Below the pieces are notes generated by a model. It did not search any database. It was not told where the DNA came from and saw only the letters and a list, made by a program, of their open reading frames with translations. From assembly GCA_021234155.1 (NCBI GenBank), contig JAJEKV010000045.1:2683434-2747433 (forward strand): DNA of 64,000 nucleotides. Direction: 5' to 3'. The position numbers were made by a program, and so were the translations under genes. The DNA comes from Isoetes taiwanensis. Lineage: Eukaryota > Streptophyta > Lycopodiopsida > Isoetales > Isoetaceae. Within the stretch, counting starts at the first letter, position 1. Each line of letters opens with the position of its first letter. Below are positions 34,628 to 45,240 of this stretch, one piece after another.

Positions 34628-36450
34628 CTAAATTCCAAGACTCTCCAAGTGATCTTTAGCTTCTTTTCTGTACAAATCATCCAATGTCTTGGTTTTCTTT
34701 GTGAACAAGGGAGAATTCTTGTCTCTGCCATGATAACCATCAGGTTCTGTCCAATACTCACTTACATTTCCAAATTCTACATCACCATGTTCCACTGCTA
34801 CCTCAACATGTCTACATGCTCTTTTTCTGCAGTGCTCATCCCATGAACATTCATGGGTATCTTCAATACTGCAACCAATACATGGACCACTATCTTCTGG
34901 GTCCTGGCTATCCTGAAATATTGCCAACACTTGGTCCCTAAAAACAAGAGGATGTTGAGATTCTATGTTGAGTTAATAGTCAAGTTCTTACCTTCAGGTT
35001 CAATGTCAAATCAATGCATGCACGTCTGGCCTTTGATATTTCTTTTGGCCATTTGCAACACCATAACTTCATCATCATCAGAAGATGATGATTTCACCAC
35101 AACATTTCTTTTTCTTGTTCTCTTACATGTTTTTTCAGCACATTCTTTCCTTGCTTTCTCTCTCTCTTTTGCCTCCTTCTTCTCTTCTTGGATTCTTTTC
35201 TTCTCCTCAATTTTCTCTTGTCTAACACTGCTGCCTCTTCATCTCTCTTCTATTGTTCAAGTCTAGCAGTTAATACCTCATCTGAAGTAACATACAATTT
35301 TCCTTTCAAACCAGAAGGCAATTTTCCTCTTCTCTTTTTTTGAACTTGTGCTGCAGCTGCAGCTTGTGTAACTGCAATTGCCAAGGCTGCTAGATCAGTT
35401 TGCTGCCTACTACTGCCCTCAGCAGCCAATTGGCCAGCATGATCTGCAATACCAGTTTGCTGCCTACTACTGCCCTCAGCAGCCAACTGGCCAGCATGAT
35501 CTGTAACAGGGACCTCAACTGCAACTACTGCAACAGGGACATTCCACAAGAGGGCCTACAATAGGATTTGGTTCAGGACTGGCAGTGTTGGAATCTGGAG
35601 AAAATGCACAAGTAGAAGCATTTTCATTTAGAATTGGAACAAGATGATCCGTCGGAGAATAAGTTCCAGCAGTCTGGTTCATGGTAGTCTCAATTAGATC
35701 AGCAATAATATCAGGCTTAACTGCAGCAGAATCAAATGGCCAAATCCCTGTTTTCTTAAACCAGCAGCTATATTTTTAGGAATAAGTGAGGCTTCCAAAG
35801 ATTTGGAGACAATTGAAGCCAAGTCTTCCTTGGAAGGTTCAAATCCAATCCTAGAATCATGAAACATGATCTAAGGTTTTTAAAAGAAGTCTTGAAAGGT
35901 GAAAAGCAACTTACATCCAAGGCTTGAAGTCTATGAGAGGTGTGAGGTGATAGCTGCAGAATGTGAAGTCCCATATTCTTGGTTTTTTGAATAGTCTGAA
36001 TAGTCACGTGAGAGCCATGCCCATCACAAATAAGGAGATGTGGTCTCTCAACACTAATTCCTCCCGGCACATTCTTTTGGAAGTGATCTAACCAGCCACA
36101 AAACAACACATCAGTAATCCAGGCCTTTTTTTGGTACGCCATGAGGTGTTGGATTTGCTTAGAGAATTTTGGCATTGGTAGATTTCCTGTTCTGCCTTTG
36201 GACTGGAATGTCAGCAGGATGGAGAGAATCAAATGGGGTATCAACATTCTGTAAATCAGAGACAGAGATAGGGGCAGGGGCCACAGTTCTATGTCTAAGG
36301 TTCATAATGGTCTTGAGGCAAATAGGAATGGAGTAGGAATTGAGAGGCAAGAACCTGCAAGCAAAAAGAAAATTGAGTATGAGAATTAATTCAATAATGA
36401 AATCTATATCCACAAAAATAACCAGAAGCCATGGCAAAATTTCAGACATG
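34628..36450 (-). pseudogene. Pogo/Tigger-like DDE transposase relic
   Basis: The minus-strand segment 36247-35768 has the DDE_1 pattern: HLLICDGHGSHV (Asp) and SPHTSHRLQALDVSCFSPFK (second Asp). Downstream come a frame change, a Gln/Ala-rich segment with a 19-residue duplication (35549-35250), a Lys/Arg-rich stretch and a Cys/His cluster (CIGCSIEDTHECSWDEHCRK, 34880-34820). An intron-like GTAAGAAC...TTTTTTAG lies at about 34938-34991, and an acceptor TTGCTTGCAG near 36357. N-terminal DNA-binding helices and TIRs are not visible. It would have cut and moved a Tc1/mariner-class element. Confidence 0.65.
35396..35509. repeat. 57-bp in-frame tandem repeat in the transposase relic
   Basis: Two copies with a 57-bp period, starting at 35396 and 35453, encoding on the minus strand DHAGQLAAEGSSRQQT twice. 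Only a few differences. Confidence 0.85.
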
Positions 36451-36459
36451 AATTAGCAG

Positions 36460-37820
36460 ATATGAGTCGACAGAATTTGTGAAGTCACAGTAGAATTTCA
36501 GACATGGCAAGCCAATTCATATGAAAGCAAAATTGAAATGTAGGAACTTAAATAAAAGCAAAACAAAAGTAAACATGCAAAGCAAAACATGCAAAGGTAA
36601 ACATGCAAAACACAGCATGCAACAAGCTAAACATGCAAAATAAAGCATGCAATGGAATGCAAAAAAATCTTGAAGACTCACCTTGATCTAAATTGAAGAC
36701 TCTCCACTTGAAAGTGTAAGGGTGGCTGCAGAGAAGGCAGGGCAGGAAGCAAATTTAGATTCACGATTCTTGCCTCTCCAAAACTCCAGCCTTCTTATAG
36801 CGCCAATTTGAAAATCTTAGCGCCAAAATATTTGTGAAGGGTCTTGGAGGGAATTATTGGAGAGAAAGCATGAAGGCAAAATAGATCAAGGGCCAAAACC
36901 CTTGCCATTTCACTGATCCTCTTTATGGAGGGCTTGATTGACCTCCAACACATCACAAATCTGTTAGATTGCTGTGAAGATAGGTTTAGAAAAGAGAAAT
37001 AGAGAAATACCACGAAAATCAGCCTTCATTCCAGCCAAATCAAAGTGAGAAGGTTTGCTCCACTATGGCAACCAGCATCTCCATTAGAGGTGGACTCCTA
37101 ACCGTCGGGCGCCTTCTCCAATCCATCGAGTACTGTCTGCCGTGACAAACTGGAACAACTCTAGATCTATTAGGGTTTCCTCAACGATTCATTAGGGTTT
37201 GCTCACGCTCCATTGATGGGAATATAGTGGGCCAACGATCTGATGACATGTGGACCATTAAGGCAAGTTGATGCCACCGCGGAAGGGACCATATAGAATG
37301 CAAAATGAATGTTAAGCCCACCATTCGAGTTCAAAATCAGAGGGTTCTCAAAGAGGCCTTAACGTCTTGATGCGATAGAGTAAGTGACTCAAACCATCTA
37401 GAGTCTATTGTGATATCGATGCGCCCACTTCGTTGGATCTTCATGTGAGTACATAGATAGACATGAAACATGCCACAGATACAACAACTTAAATAGCCTT
37501 GGTCGTATTATATACCTGATAAGGTGTTCTCTAAAGACTTACTGCAGCAGCATGGGCCAACAAAAACATGATGGCTAACAATATATATTTCGGAAGAAGA
37601 GTTACAAGAATGACAACTTTCGGTGTGGAGATTATTGATTGGGAGGAAGCACACCCACGTTATATGCTCCATGTGTGAAAAGGTGGGGCTCGTTAAGGGT
37701 GATCCAATGCTTCATCCGATCCCCAAAGGACGTGAAGCAAACGTTTGCATAATTCCAAAATCATCTTGTGCCACCAATTGGATGAATCCCATTTAAACTA
37801 AAATCATTTTTCTGGCTTAT
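36460..37820. other. Intergenic stretch, no gene supported
   Basis: Positions 36540-36660 are built of short repeats of AAAGCATGCAA / AAACATGCAAA. Nothing coding is recognised. It may hold the 5' part of the transposase relic downstream on the minus strand. Confidence 0.35.
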
Positions 37821-37827
37821 AGAAGTC

Positions 37828-38040
37828 TTAGATAATTTGCGAACTCATCCACCTACCATAGTCTTGCTCTAGAGCTAGAGGTAGGTCGGAGTGGCTCAAG
37901 GTCACGTATGGTTGCATGCCCTTTTCTACAAGGTTGTCTATTAAATCATTATAATATTTGATTCCGTCCTTGTTGGGGGTTTGGCCATTTCCTTGTGGAT
38001 ATAGTCTACTGTAGTCCATGCCATGGAGAATTTCTAGACG
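37828..38040 (-). pseudogene. Glycoside hydrolase family 1 (beta-glucosidase) fragment
   Basis: The minus strand reads SRLYPQGNGQTPNKDGIKYY, NDLIDNLVEKGMQPYVTL and DLPLALEQDYGRWMS, matching one internal GH1 exon. The conserved YHWDLP becomes SHSDLP, and FSISWSR is replaced by MDYSR. No other exon with NEP or ENG catalytic motifs is near. Isolated, decayed exon. Confidence 0.75.
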
Positions 38041-38590
38041 TTTATTCCCATGTCTTTCATTATCCTTGTTGTGTGGTACCAACTTAATATAGTTACAGCC
38101 AAAATATATCCAACTAAACATACACAGATGTAAACAGGTATATTCAACATGCCAATCAACTTAGCAAATTCAACACTTGAATAGCAAATTTAATACCCAC
38201 TTCTAAATATATCAAATTCCAATAGCAAATTCATCTATTCAAAATGAATACATCCATCTTTTCCACTTTGCACAACCATATAGATGGGTCTAACATATCA
38301 CTTTGTTGTTAAAGTCTGGCAATGCAAGAATGCAATATTGGTACAAAGTTTTTTGATCAATATATAATTTGTTTATATTGAAAGATACTAATGTCTTTCT
38401 AATACAAAATAGCAATATAACAGTTGGGTCGCTCGAATTTCCGGTGGAGTATTTCCCTGTGACCACGTCATCTGTGTCGATTTCAAGGAATGCTGTTTTG
38501 ATCCTTCATTCTCCATCACCAACTACGTAGGTAAGAAATCGATTAAAATCATTAATGAAGCACCTGGATCTTGCACTCCCCAACTATCAT

Positions 38591-39157
38591 ATTGTAAGGG
38601 TAATGCAATTGGTCCAGGATTCCTTTTTTTTTTTTTGAAGAACTGTGTCATCAATATATTAAAAGAATGGTAATGTTACAAAGCAAGTGAGGAGGAAGAA
38701 GAACTGCCCCAAAGAGACAGCGATACCTCGACACTCCACAACAAACTCACAGAAAAACTGCAACTCTACTGCTGTACAAACTGACCATCACCATCTACAA
38801 CACCCAAGAAGTCCCGCCAAATGGCAAACTTCTGCTCTACTAATCCCGGGAACACCAGAAAGCTTTGAAATAGCTTGTACCTGAGTCGAGGAATCAGAGA
38901 GGCTGCAAGCTGCTGAATCCCCTGAAAGATCCACAACCGTCGCCGCTTCCAAATCAGCCACACCAACCAAGCCACGCACAAATGCAAGGCTTGTTGCCGC
39001 AAGAGCGGCCAAGCACCAGGATACACATGAAGCAGCAACTGCTGGCTAGTCAATCTCACATGAAATAGAGCCCTAACCCAATCCCAGGCAGCCTGCAAAT
39101 GAGGATTCTTGGTTTGCGCCAAACCGAGAATCCTGTCCCAATTGCATTACCCTTATA
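38591..39157. mobile_element. Foldback MITE relative opened by a LINE insertion
   Basis: Left arm 38591-38623 (GTAAGGGTAATGCAATTGG, then CAGGATTC) and right arm 39127-39157, whose reverse complement reads ATAAGGGTAATGCAATTGGG, then CAGGATTC. The arm resembles that of the MITE at 8-158 (ATTGGTCCTGCATTCC versus ATTGGTCCAGGATTCC). The centre (38624-39126) is foreign: a LINE end. TA on both sides could be the target duplication. Confidence 0.6.
38624..39126 (-). mobile_element. LINE (L1-type) 3' fragment with poly(A)
   Basis: The poly-T at 38624-38636 on plus is the poly(A) tail of a minus-strand insertion. The minus-strand ORF 39122-38766 contains HLCVAWLVWLIWKRRRLWIF, matching the tryptophan-rich region after the zinc finger of plant L1 ORF2 (AWxIWKxRNxxxF). 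5'-truncated. Confidence 0.65.
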
Positions 39158-39159
39158 CA

Positions 39160-40500
39160 TCATCTGCCTTCTCTCATTTTATTTCTACATTTATAAACGT
39201 GTTCAATAGATGTCTACAACTTAATATAAATGTATTTTACACCCAGCATTATTGCCATATGTATACATAATGTAGAATATGTGATGAATAGACCACTTAA
39301 TCCTTCGAGGAAAAAAAGAGAAAAATTGCTTTATTTAAAGAAGAAGCTACTTTCTTTCATGTCATATATGTAATATACCAGAGATTGTGATGAATAAATG
39401 ACTTAAGTCCTTAAACTTGTATATAAAGAACATTTAGGTGCAATTTAACCCCATCCACCTATCATGCCATACCACATGGCCCATTTACTTATGATCAGCT
39501 TCTACCCGGCATCGTACAATTTTTACTCAGCATTCCGTGATTCTACCCAACATTCCAACCGTTGAATCGTACCTTATTGTTTTTCATGTTACATAAAAGG
39601 CAATTTACATGCCATTTCTAGCATGTCAGCAGGACACATGAGCCCTGTTGTCATGCCCTGTTGTCTACAAAAAATTACTTGCATTTAAAAAATTGATTGT
39701 ATTGTAGATTGAATTTGAAACCTTATACTTTTTAACATAGGCTTGGTGCCATTACCAAATGGGTATTTGAGGATACCTTACATGCACGCATGGTGCATAC
39801 ACTTTATAAGCCATGTGCTGGGTACAATTTAGTGGCGATGGAAACAACCGTTTATTTCAATCCAAATGTCAATAGGCCTAGATTCGTTTTATACATAGAC
39901 ATTAAAGCCATTAATCTTGTTTGAACATACTCACTTTGTAGACATGTGCTATTTCAAGCATTTATAAGAATTGGATGCCATTAATCTTGCTTGGACATAT
40001 GCGCATGGTCATACTCACTTTGTAGACATGTGCTATTTCAAGCATTTATAAGATTGGATGGTGGGTGATGATGCAAACAACTTGTTGGTTCCAATCCAAA
40101 TAGATTCTGTACATGTCTGCAAGAAAAATCAAAGAGGAGTCATTCCCCGTCGCCCAATATTGTCAAAGACGAGATGCTTATGAAAAGGACATTTGGTATT
40201 GGGCGGTCATGGATATTCCCAATCAATCAATTTAGAAATGAGTGGTGATGGATATCCCCATTTTCTTCTTGTTATTGTATTGCACGTGCCCTTGCATCGA
40301 ATCAATAGCGCAATGTGTTGGGCAAAGTCTCAGGAACGCTGAAAACCAACCGGTTGAAATTGCAAATTCTCTGGTTGAGTTAATGTACTGTAGGAATTTT
40401 TCCGGCAAGTTTTCTTATGGTTTTATATTAAGACAATGAAAAGTTCTGGCTTTAGACATAAGATATCCGACGGGTCAAAATAATCATAGAAAATTTTCCG
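39160..40500. other. Intergenic stretch upstream of the AAA-ATPase gene
   Basis: AT-rich, no gene supported. A ~70-bp tandem duplication starts at 39907 and 39977 (GCCATTAATCTTG ... CTTTGTAGACATGTGCTATT). Confidence 0.4.
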
Positions 40501-40516
40501 ACCGGACATAAAAAAT

Positions 40517-40600
40517 TTGCCAAACACTAGCGCACATGCTATTTCTTCGAACAAGAGGTTGCCAAACACTAGCGCACATGCTATTTCTTCGAACAAGAGG
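40517..40600. repeat. Perfect 42-bp tandem duplication upstream of the AAA-ATPase gene
   Basis: Copies 40517-40558 and 40559-40600 are identical (TTGCCAAACACTAGCGCACA start). They lie about 125-210 bp before the ATG, in the likely promoter or leader. Confidence 0.9.
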
Positions 40601-40650
40601 TTGTTTGCTTTTGAAGAAACTTCTAGCCTTAGGGCGATGCAAGACTTCTT

Positions 40651-40715
40651 GTATTTAATCCACGTTCTCAATTTGGATCACTTCATGTATTTAATCCACG
40701 TTCTCAATTTGGATC
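40651..40715. repeat. 29-bp direct repeat in the AAA-ATPase leader
   Basis: GTATTTAATCCACGTTCTCA followed by ATTTGGATC occurs at 40651-40679 and 40687-40715, the second ending 9 bp before the ATG. Confidence 0.9.
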
Positions 40716-40724
40716 CGAGACACA

Positions 40725-42092
40725 ATGGATGCATCTTACATTTGGGCTTTAATAGCCATTCTTGCTTCACTCCGCAATTTCATCCCTGAACAATGGTATC
40801 AGTTTCTATATTCTATATTTGCTCACTACTATGAGAAATTCACTCTGTACCATTACATTGAAATTGATGACAAGGTTGATGGTGGTATTGGAGACCTAAA
40901 TGATCTGTATGCCTGTGCTAGTTTGTATGTTGCTCAACTTACTAAAAAGGGTTCAGCTGTTACACTACGTGCATCATGCAAGGGCCAAGATAGCACTAAT
41001 ATTTCTCTCAATTTGAGCCCCTCTGGCCATATCTATGACCATTATAATGGGGCCGAAATTCATTGGTCTTATTCTGTCACTGAGCCTGAGAATCAGACGT
41101 ATTGTAGAGTAATATATCGTTGCTATACAATTAGGGTTCTTCGCCGTGACAGAAACAGAGTTTTGCCCATGTATATCCACCATGTTTTGGCGCAGGGCAG
41201 ACTCCTCCAGTCCCAAAAAGAGCTGAAGAACATCTATACAAACAGAGATGGTTACTGGCAACGTGGCGATTACTCTCCTCCATCTACCATGAATACCATA
41301 GCTATGGATTCTGAGGTAAAGAGTTCTCTCATTTCTGATCTGCAAGCTTTTATGAATGGCAAAGAGTTTTGTCACAGAGTTGGAAGGGCATGGAAGAGAG
41401 GATATTTGCTATACGGTCCTCCAGGTACTGGAAAATCCTCTCTGATTGGCGCCATATGTAACTTTACTGGTTATGATGTATATGATTTAGAGCTTACTAA
41501 GGTTGAGGATAATACAGAGCTTAGAAGTCTGTTAGTGGAAGTGGGAAGCAGATCCATCATAGTAGTCGAAGATATAGATTGTTCTCTCTCTCTCCAGAAT
41601 AGAATTGAAAATAGTGATGACTCTGCACCAGACAAGAAAGAAGACAAGAAGGGAGACAAGAAGGAAGGGCAGAGTAAGGTTACTTTATCTGGTATGCTCA
41701 ATTTTCTTGATGGTCTTTGGTCTTCCTGTGGCACTGAGAGGATCTTTATCTTCACAACAAATTATATTGATAGACTTGATCCTGCACTAACTAGACCTGG
41801 CAGAATGGATATGCATATTCATATGTCATATTGTTCCTTTTCCATGTTTAAGATTCTTGCCTCTAACTATCTGAAACTAGATGAGCATTGCCTATTTGAG
41901 AAGATCAATGAATTGCTTGCTACTGTGAAGGTTACTGCTGCACAGATTACTGAAGTTCTTTTTAGATACAATAGTGATCCTGACGTGTCTTTGCTGAAAG
42001 TAATTGAATTATTGGATCATATCAGATCAAGTAGTAATGAACTCGTTTCTTTACAAGCATTTGAAGAGGACGATGGCAAATCCATAAGATAG
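40725..42092 (+). CDS. AAA-ATPase, AATP1/BCS1-like (plant AAA_assoc family)
   Basis: Intact single-exon ORF of 455 aa; plant relatives are usually intronless and about 460-520 aa. It starts with a hydrophobic anchor helix (residues 3-17), then the AAA-associated N-terminal domain (about 20-200). The AAA core follows: Walker A GPPGTGKSS (231-239), Walker B IIVVEDIDCS (about 278-287), sensor IFTTNYIDRLDPAL, then RPGRMDMHIHMSYC with the arginine-finger region. A Lys/Asp-rich insert (DKKEDKKGDKKEGQ) lies between Walker B and sensor 1, as in this family. Members are membrane-anchored in mitochondria or ER and respond to stress or pathogens in flowering plants; the substrate is unknown. All key residues are present, so it is probably functional. 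The short acidic C-terminus ends KSIR. Confidence 0.93.
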   Translation: MDASYIWALIAILASLRNFIPEQWYQFLYSIFAHYYEKFTLYHYIEIDDKVDGGIGDLNDLYACASLYVAQLTKKGSAVTLRASCKGQDSTNISLNLSPSGHIYDHYNGAEIHWSYSVTEPENQTYCRVIYRCYTIRVLRRDRNRVLPMYIHHVLAQGRLLQSQKELKNIYTNRDGYWQRGDYSPPSTMNTIAMDSEVKSSLISDLQAFMNGKEFCHRVGRAWKRGYLLYGPPGTGKSSLIGAICNFTGYDVYDLELTKVEDNTELRSLLVEVGSRSIIVVEDIDCSLSLQNRIENSDDSAPDKKEDKKGDKKEGQSKVTLSGMLNFLDGLWSSCGTERIFIFTTNYIDRLDPALTRPGRMDMHIHMSYCSFSMFKILASNYLKLDEHCLFEKINELLATVKVTAAQITEVLFRYNSDPDVSLLKVIELLDHIRSSSNELVSLQAFEEDDGKSIR

Positions 42093-42099
42093 TATTCTA

Positions 42100-42880
42100 G
42101 TGATTCATCTATTAATTTCTCAAATGAATCTGCATATGAAGGTGAATCCAAGTGAGGTCTTTTAACAGAAAGAGGAGTAGACCAAGCATTAGATAGCAAG
42201 GCAAAACATGCTTCATTGACTTCAATCAAACTGTGGCATTGCAGAGAAACCAAAATCGAATAATTTGTACTATTGGAGGATAATTTGATGACTTCAATCA
42301 ATGGTTCTTAGAGGATAGCTCTTGCAGTAGGAATGGGTTAATGCTTCTGCAATCAATGTTCTAAGAATCTTTTATGTGACTACTGGATTATGTGCTAAGG
42401 TGCACAACCACTTTCTTCTCCCCAATTTATCCACCATCAGATAATATAAGACATGGCCTTGGTCATAAATGAAAAGAGTGCAATGCAATCCGTTTTGTGA
42501 CCTCATCTGGCAGATTTTCTAATGATTTTAAAAGAACAGAAGAATGCATGAGATAAAGGACATCATGACACATGCTAATTATGTACTAGTTTCAACCAAA
42601 TGCTGTACAAATTTGACTTGTACATATTCAATCCCGCTATTAAGCAGTATAGATGTTTACCAGCCTTTCCTTCCTTCTTCCAGTTAATGTTTAACGTTTA
42701 GACATGCAAGTATGTATAGACAAAGACCATGCGTACCTGATGACCACCATATATGCATACGCCTACCCAATTGTTGAGAATCTAGTTAGGAAGCTCCTTT
42801 TGCTGATCAAACATTTAGGCAACTGTCAGCAAAATGTTCACTTTCACATAGTAGGACAAAAACAAAATTCAAGTGTTGGT
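42100..42880. other. 3' flank of the AAA-ATPase gene
   Basis: AT-rich and non-coding as far as I can see. Confidence 0.35.
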
Positions 42881-42881
42881 C

Positions 42882-43250
42882 CTAGTTCCAGAATGGAAAA
42901 ATCACAGCAGTCCGGCATCAGCTTTTATTTCAATGCAACAAGTTAAATTAGAAAACGAAAGTGTGCGCCACTTGTCCTAGAAATGAATCCTTATCACTGT
43001 TGGCTGTAGGTTGCATGCTAAGGAAGAAATATGCAGAGATACATCTTCTACTTTGGCTCACTTGACAAAGTAGGAAAAAAAGGCTAGTTCCAGAATGAAA
43101 AACTCACAGCATTTCGGCATCAGCTTTCCTTTCGTTGCATCCAGGAAACAGAAGTGTACGCCACTTGTTCTAGGAACGAATCCTTGTCAGAATATGCCAA
43201 GGAAGAAATATAGAGAGACAGAAACCCACTGTCTTCTACTTTGTTGAGTA
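42882..43250. repeat. Tandem duplication of ~200 bp upstream of the secreted-protein gene
   Basis: CTAGTTCCAGAATG...AAACTCACAGCA...CGGCATCAGCTTT...GCCACTTGTCCTAG occurs at 42882-43060 and again, diverged, at 43084-43250 (period about 202 bp). Confidence 0.75.
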
Positions 43251-43360
43251 AAATTTGCTTACCTCGAGAGGTTCCAGCCCGGACCAAAGGCAAAAGGGCA
43301 ACAACCCTACCGTCATAGGCTGCCTGCCCGCTAACCTTTTCGAAAGGTTGGGCTTGAACC

Positions 43361-43368
43361 TATATATA
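43361..43368 (+). promoter_or_regulatory. TATA box of the secreted-protein gene
   Basis: TATATATA lies 68 bp before the ATG at 43429, which places transcription start near 43393. It rules out the upstream in-frame ATG at 43255 as the normal start. Confidence 0.6.
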
Positions 43369-43428
43369 CATATTCAGCCCACACTTTCTACACCGTCAAG
43401 CAAATTCAAGCGAAAATATCGCGAAGCA

Positions 43429-43860
43429 ATGGTTAAAGTTTGGAAGAAATTATTGGGTGGGGTATTTATGATGATGATGGTTTTCCATGTCACATGTTCT
43501 CAAGAGCTTGCTGCGAGTGTGATTTCAGATGCATCCATGAATACAATAGTGGATCGCGTGATTTCACATTCGTGCCAAAATACAATAGAGGACAGTGTGA
43601 CTTCAAATACTTGCAAAAATACAATGGAGGGACTTGGAAGCGAAAAGGATTTACCTCCTAGTAGCTCTAACAAGGTTAGGGATGCTGCAAGTAGTGTAAA
43701 TACACAGCCATCCTCTACACCACTAGAGCCATCCTCGTCCCCTACACCACTAGAGCCATCTTCGTTACCTGCACCCCCACCTTCATCAGTTCCACCACGT
43801 AAAAAGCGCACTTCTCGTCGTTCACCACCCAAGAAATATGTACGTCTTCCAGATTATTGA
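43429..43860 (+). CDS. Small secreted Pro/Ser-rich protein, 143 aa, possible peptide precursor
   Basis: I chose the ATG at 43429 because of the TATA box just upstream. The N-terminus is a clear signal peptide: basic MVKVWKK, hydrophobic LLGGVFMMMMVFHV, likely cleavage after CS/QE. Next are three imperfect repeats (SDASMNTIVD, SHSCQNTIED, SNTCKNTMEG), with Cys in the last two; then Ser/Pro repeats (two PLEPSS units) and a basic end with PRKKRTSRR before KKYVRLPDY and stop. A dibasic region before a short conserved-looking C-terminus fits a processed signalling-peptide precursor or a cell-wall protein. The family is not recognised. No frame damage. Confidence 0.6.
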   Translation: MVKVWKKLLGGVFMMMMVFHVTCSQELAASVISDASMNTIVDRVISHSCQNTIEDSVTSNTCKNTMEGLGSEKDLPPSSSNKVRDAASSVNTQPSSTPLEPSSSPTPLEPSSLPAPPPSSVPPRKKRTSRRSPPKKYVRLPDY

Positions 43861-43869
43861 TGATGTATG

Positions 43870-44370
43870 TTTGGACCATCCATTTTGGTTTTGAATTCAG
43901 TTGTGCAAAAAGAAAACATATAGTTATTACGTGTGCAGCTACTGAGTGGTGACGATTTGGGGAAAAGGATTGGCGTTTGAGAAGCAAGATATAGATGTTT
44001 TGTCATTATAAATAAGATTTTGTTTTTGAAGTGGGCATGTACTACTTGTTTTTGCAAACTGAAAGAAGAGAATATCTTTCATGCTTTCTAAGTGATAGAG
44101 CATTAAGTTTGAGGAGAAGCATTTGAATTAATTAGATGCATATGTTTGTTTTCATAAATGCATGTTATAATTTAATTTGACATAATGTAGGTGATAACTT
44201 TTAGGTACCATCTCGAGCTCTTATGTTTTTCCTATCCTTTTCTATTTCTTTTCCCAACCCACCCTTTCTTTTGATAATTCTTTTGATGTGTATTAATCTT
44301 AAAGTTGGTTACACGTATCATATGGAATTGTAAATGGCTTTGGTGTTTTTTTCCTTATTGATAAAGAATT
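43870..44370. other. 3' flank of the secreted-protein gene
   Basis: AT-rich; likely contains the 3' untranslated region. No other gene supported. Confidence 0.35.
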
Positions 44371-44373
44371 ATA

Positions 44374-44422
44374 TTTACAAGAAATTTATCGCGGCGGCCA
44401 AGGCCGCTGCGAACATTTCTCT
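44374..44422. repeat. CACTA-like terminal fragment, copy 2
   Basis: TACAAGAAATTTATCGCGGC, then GGCCAAGGCCGCTGCGAAC; nearly identical to 10925-10972. The inner GGCGGCCAAGGCCGCTG is palindromic. Confidence 0.45.
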
Positions 44423-44925
44423 TCCCCGACTTACTCCTGCAAGGGCGGATTTGTATATCTTTAGAATGGTGCAAAAGATAATCTTGAAATGCAGGACTTA
44501 ATAATGAAGAATTTGTGTGAGAAGATTCTTTTGTATTGACTTATCTACGTTGAATTTGTGTGGGCATAAATTTGAGAACTAGGGGACTTAATTCATATTG
44601 TTGCCTAGTGTTTTTTTGCCCATAGGATAGACGAGGGTTGAGAACATGGGTTTTGAAACATCGAAGCCTTGGTATTTTTTGAAACGTCCAAGCCGGATTT
44701 ACATTGCTGCAACATCGAAGTCGAAATCTCTGATACCAAGCCGAAGCAGATGGGATAGCTTAGAACCGGGCTTCCAGGTTTAAATCCGGTTTAAATCATG
44801 CTCCAGGGTTTAAATCATGTTCCAATATCCGGCTCCGGGTTCAAGCACTGTATTTGAAACTAATAGGGGACGGCGCCGTTGCCCTTAGAAACTCTCAGGA
44901 ACTCTCAGAAACTCTCAAGAACTCT

Positions 44926-45240
44926 GCAAGGGGACGACACCGTTGCCATTTTTTGTAACAGATTTTTCTAGAACATTCTTCCAGCCGATGCCATTCTTCT
45001 AGAACATTTTGCCAGCTAATGCAAGGGACGGCACCGTTGCCATTTTTTTTATCATGTATTTCTAGAACATTCTTATAGCCGATGCCATTCTTTCTAGAAC
45101 ATTTTGCCACCAATGCAAGGGGGCGGCGCGACCGTTGCCATTTTTAAATCAGATTTTTCTAAAACATTCTTCCGGTGATGCCATTCTTCTAGAACATTTT
45201 GCCGATAATGCAAGGGGACGGCACCGTTGCCTAATAATTT
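44926..45240. repeat. Minisatellite, ~95-bp unit, 3.3 copies
   Basis: Units begin GCAAGGGGACGGCACCGTTG at 44926, 45021, 45115 and 45210 (last partial). Each has two TTCTAGAACATT boxes and GATGCCATTCTT. Isolated unit heads appear at about 44866 (GGGGACGGCGCCGTTGCC) and 45380 (AAGGGGCTGGCACCGTTGC), so the array was once longer. No ORF is conserved between units. Confidence 0.85.

Noticed and set aside
43255-43428. Upstream in-frame ATG for the secreted-protein gene
   Set aside because: It lies upstream of the TATA box and would hide the signal peptide; the ATG at 43429 fits better.
44926-45240. CRISPR-like array
   Set aside because: Whole ~95-bp units repeat with no unique spacers, and the DNA is nuclear plant sequence.
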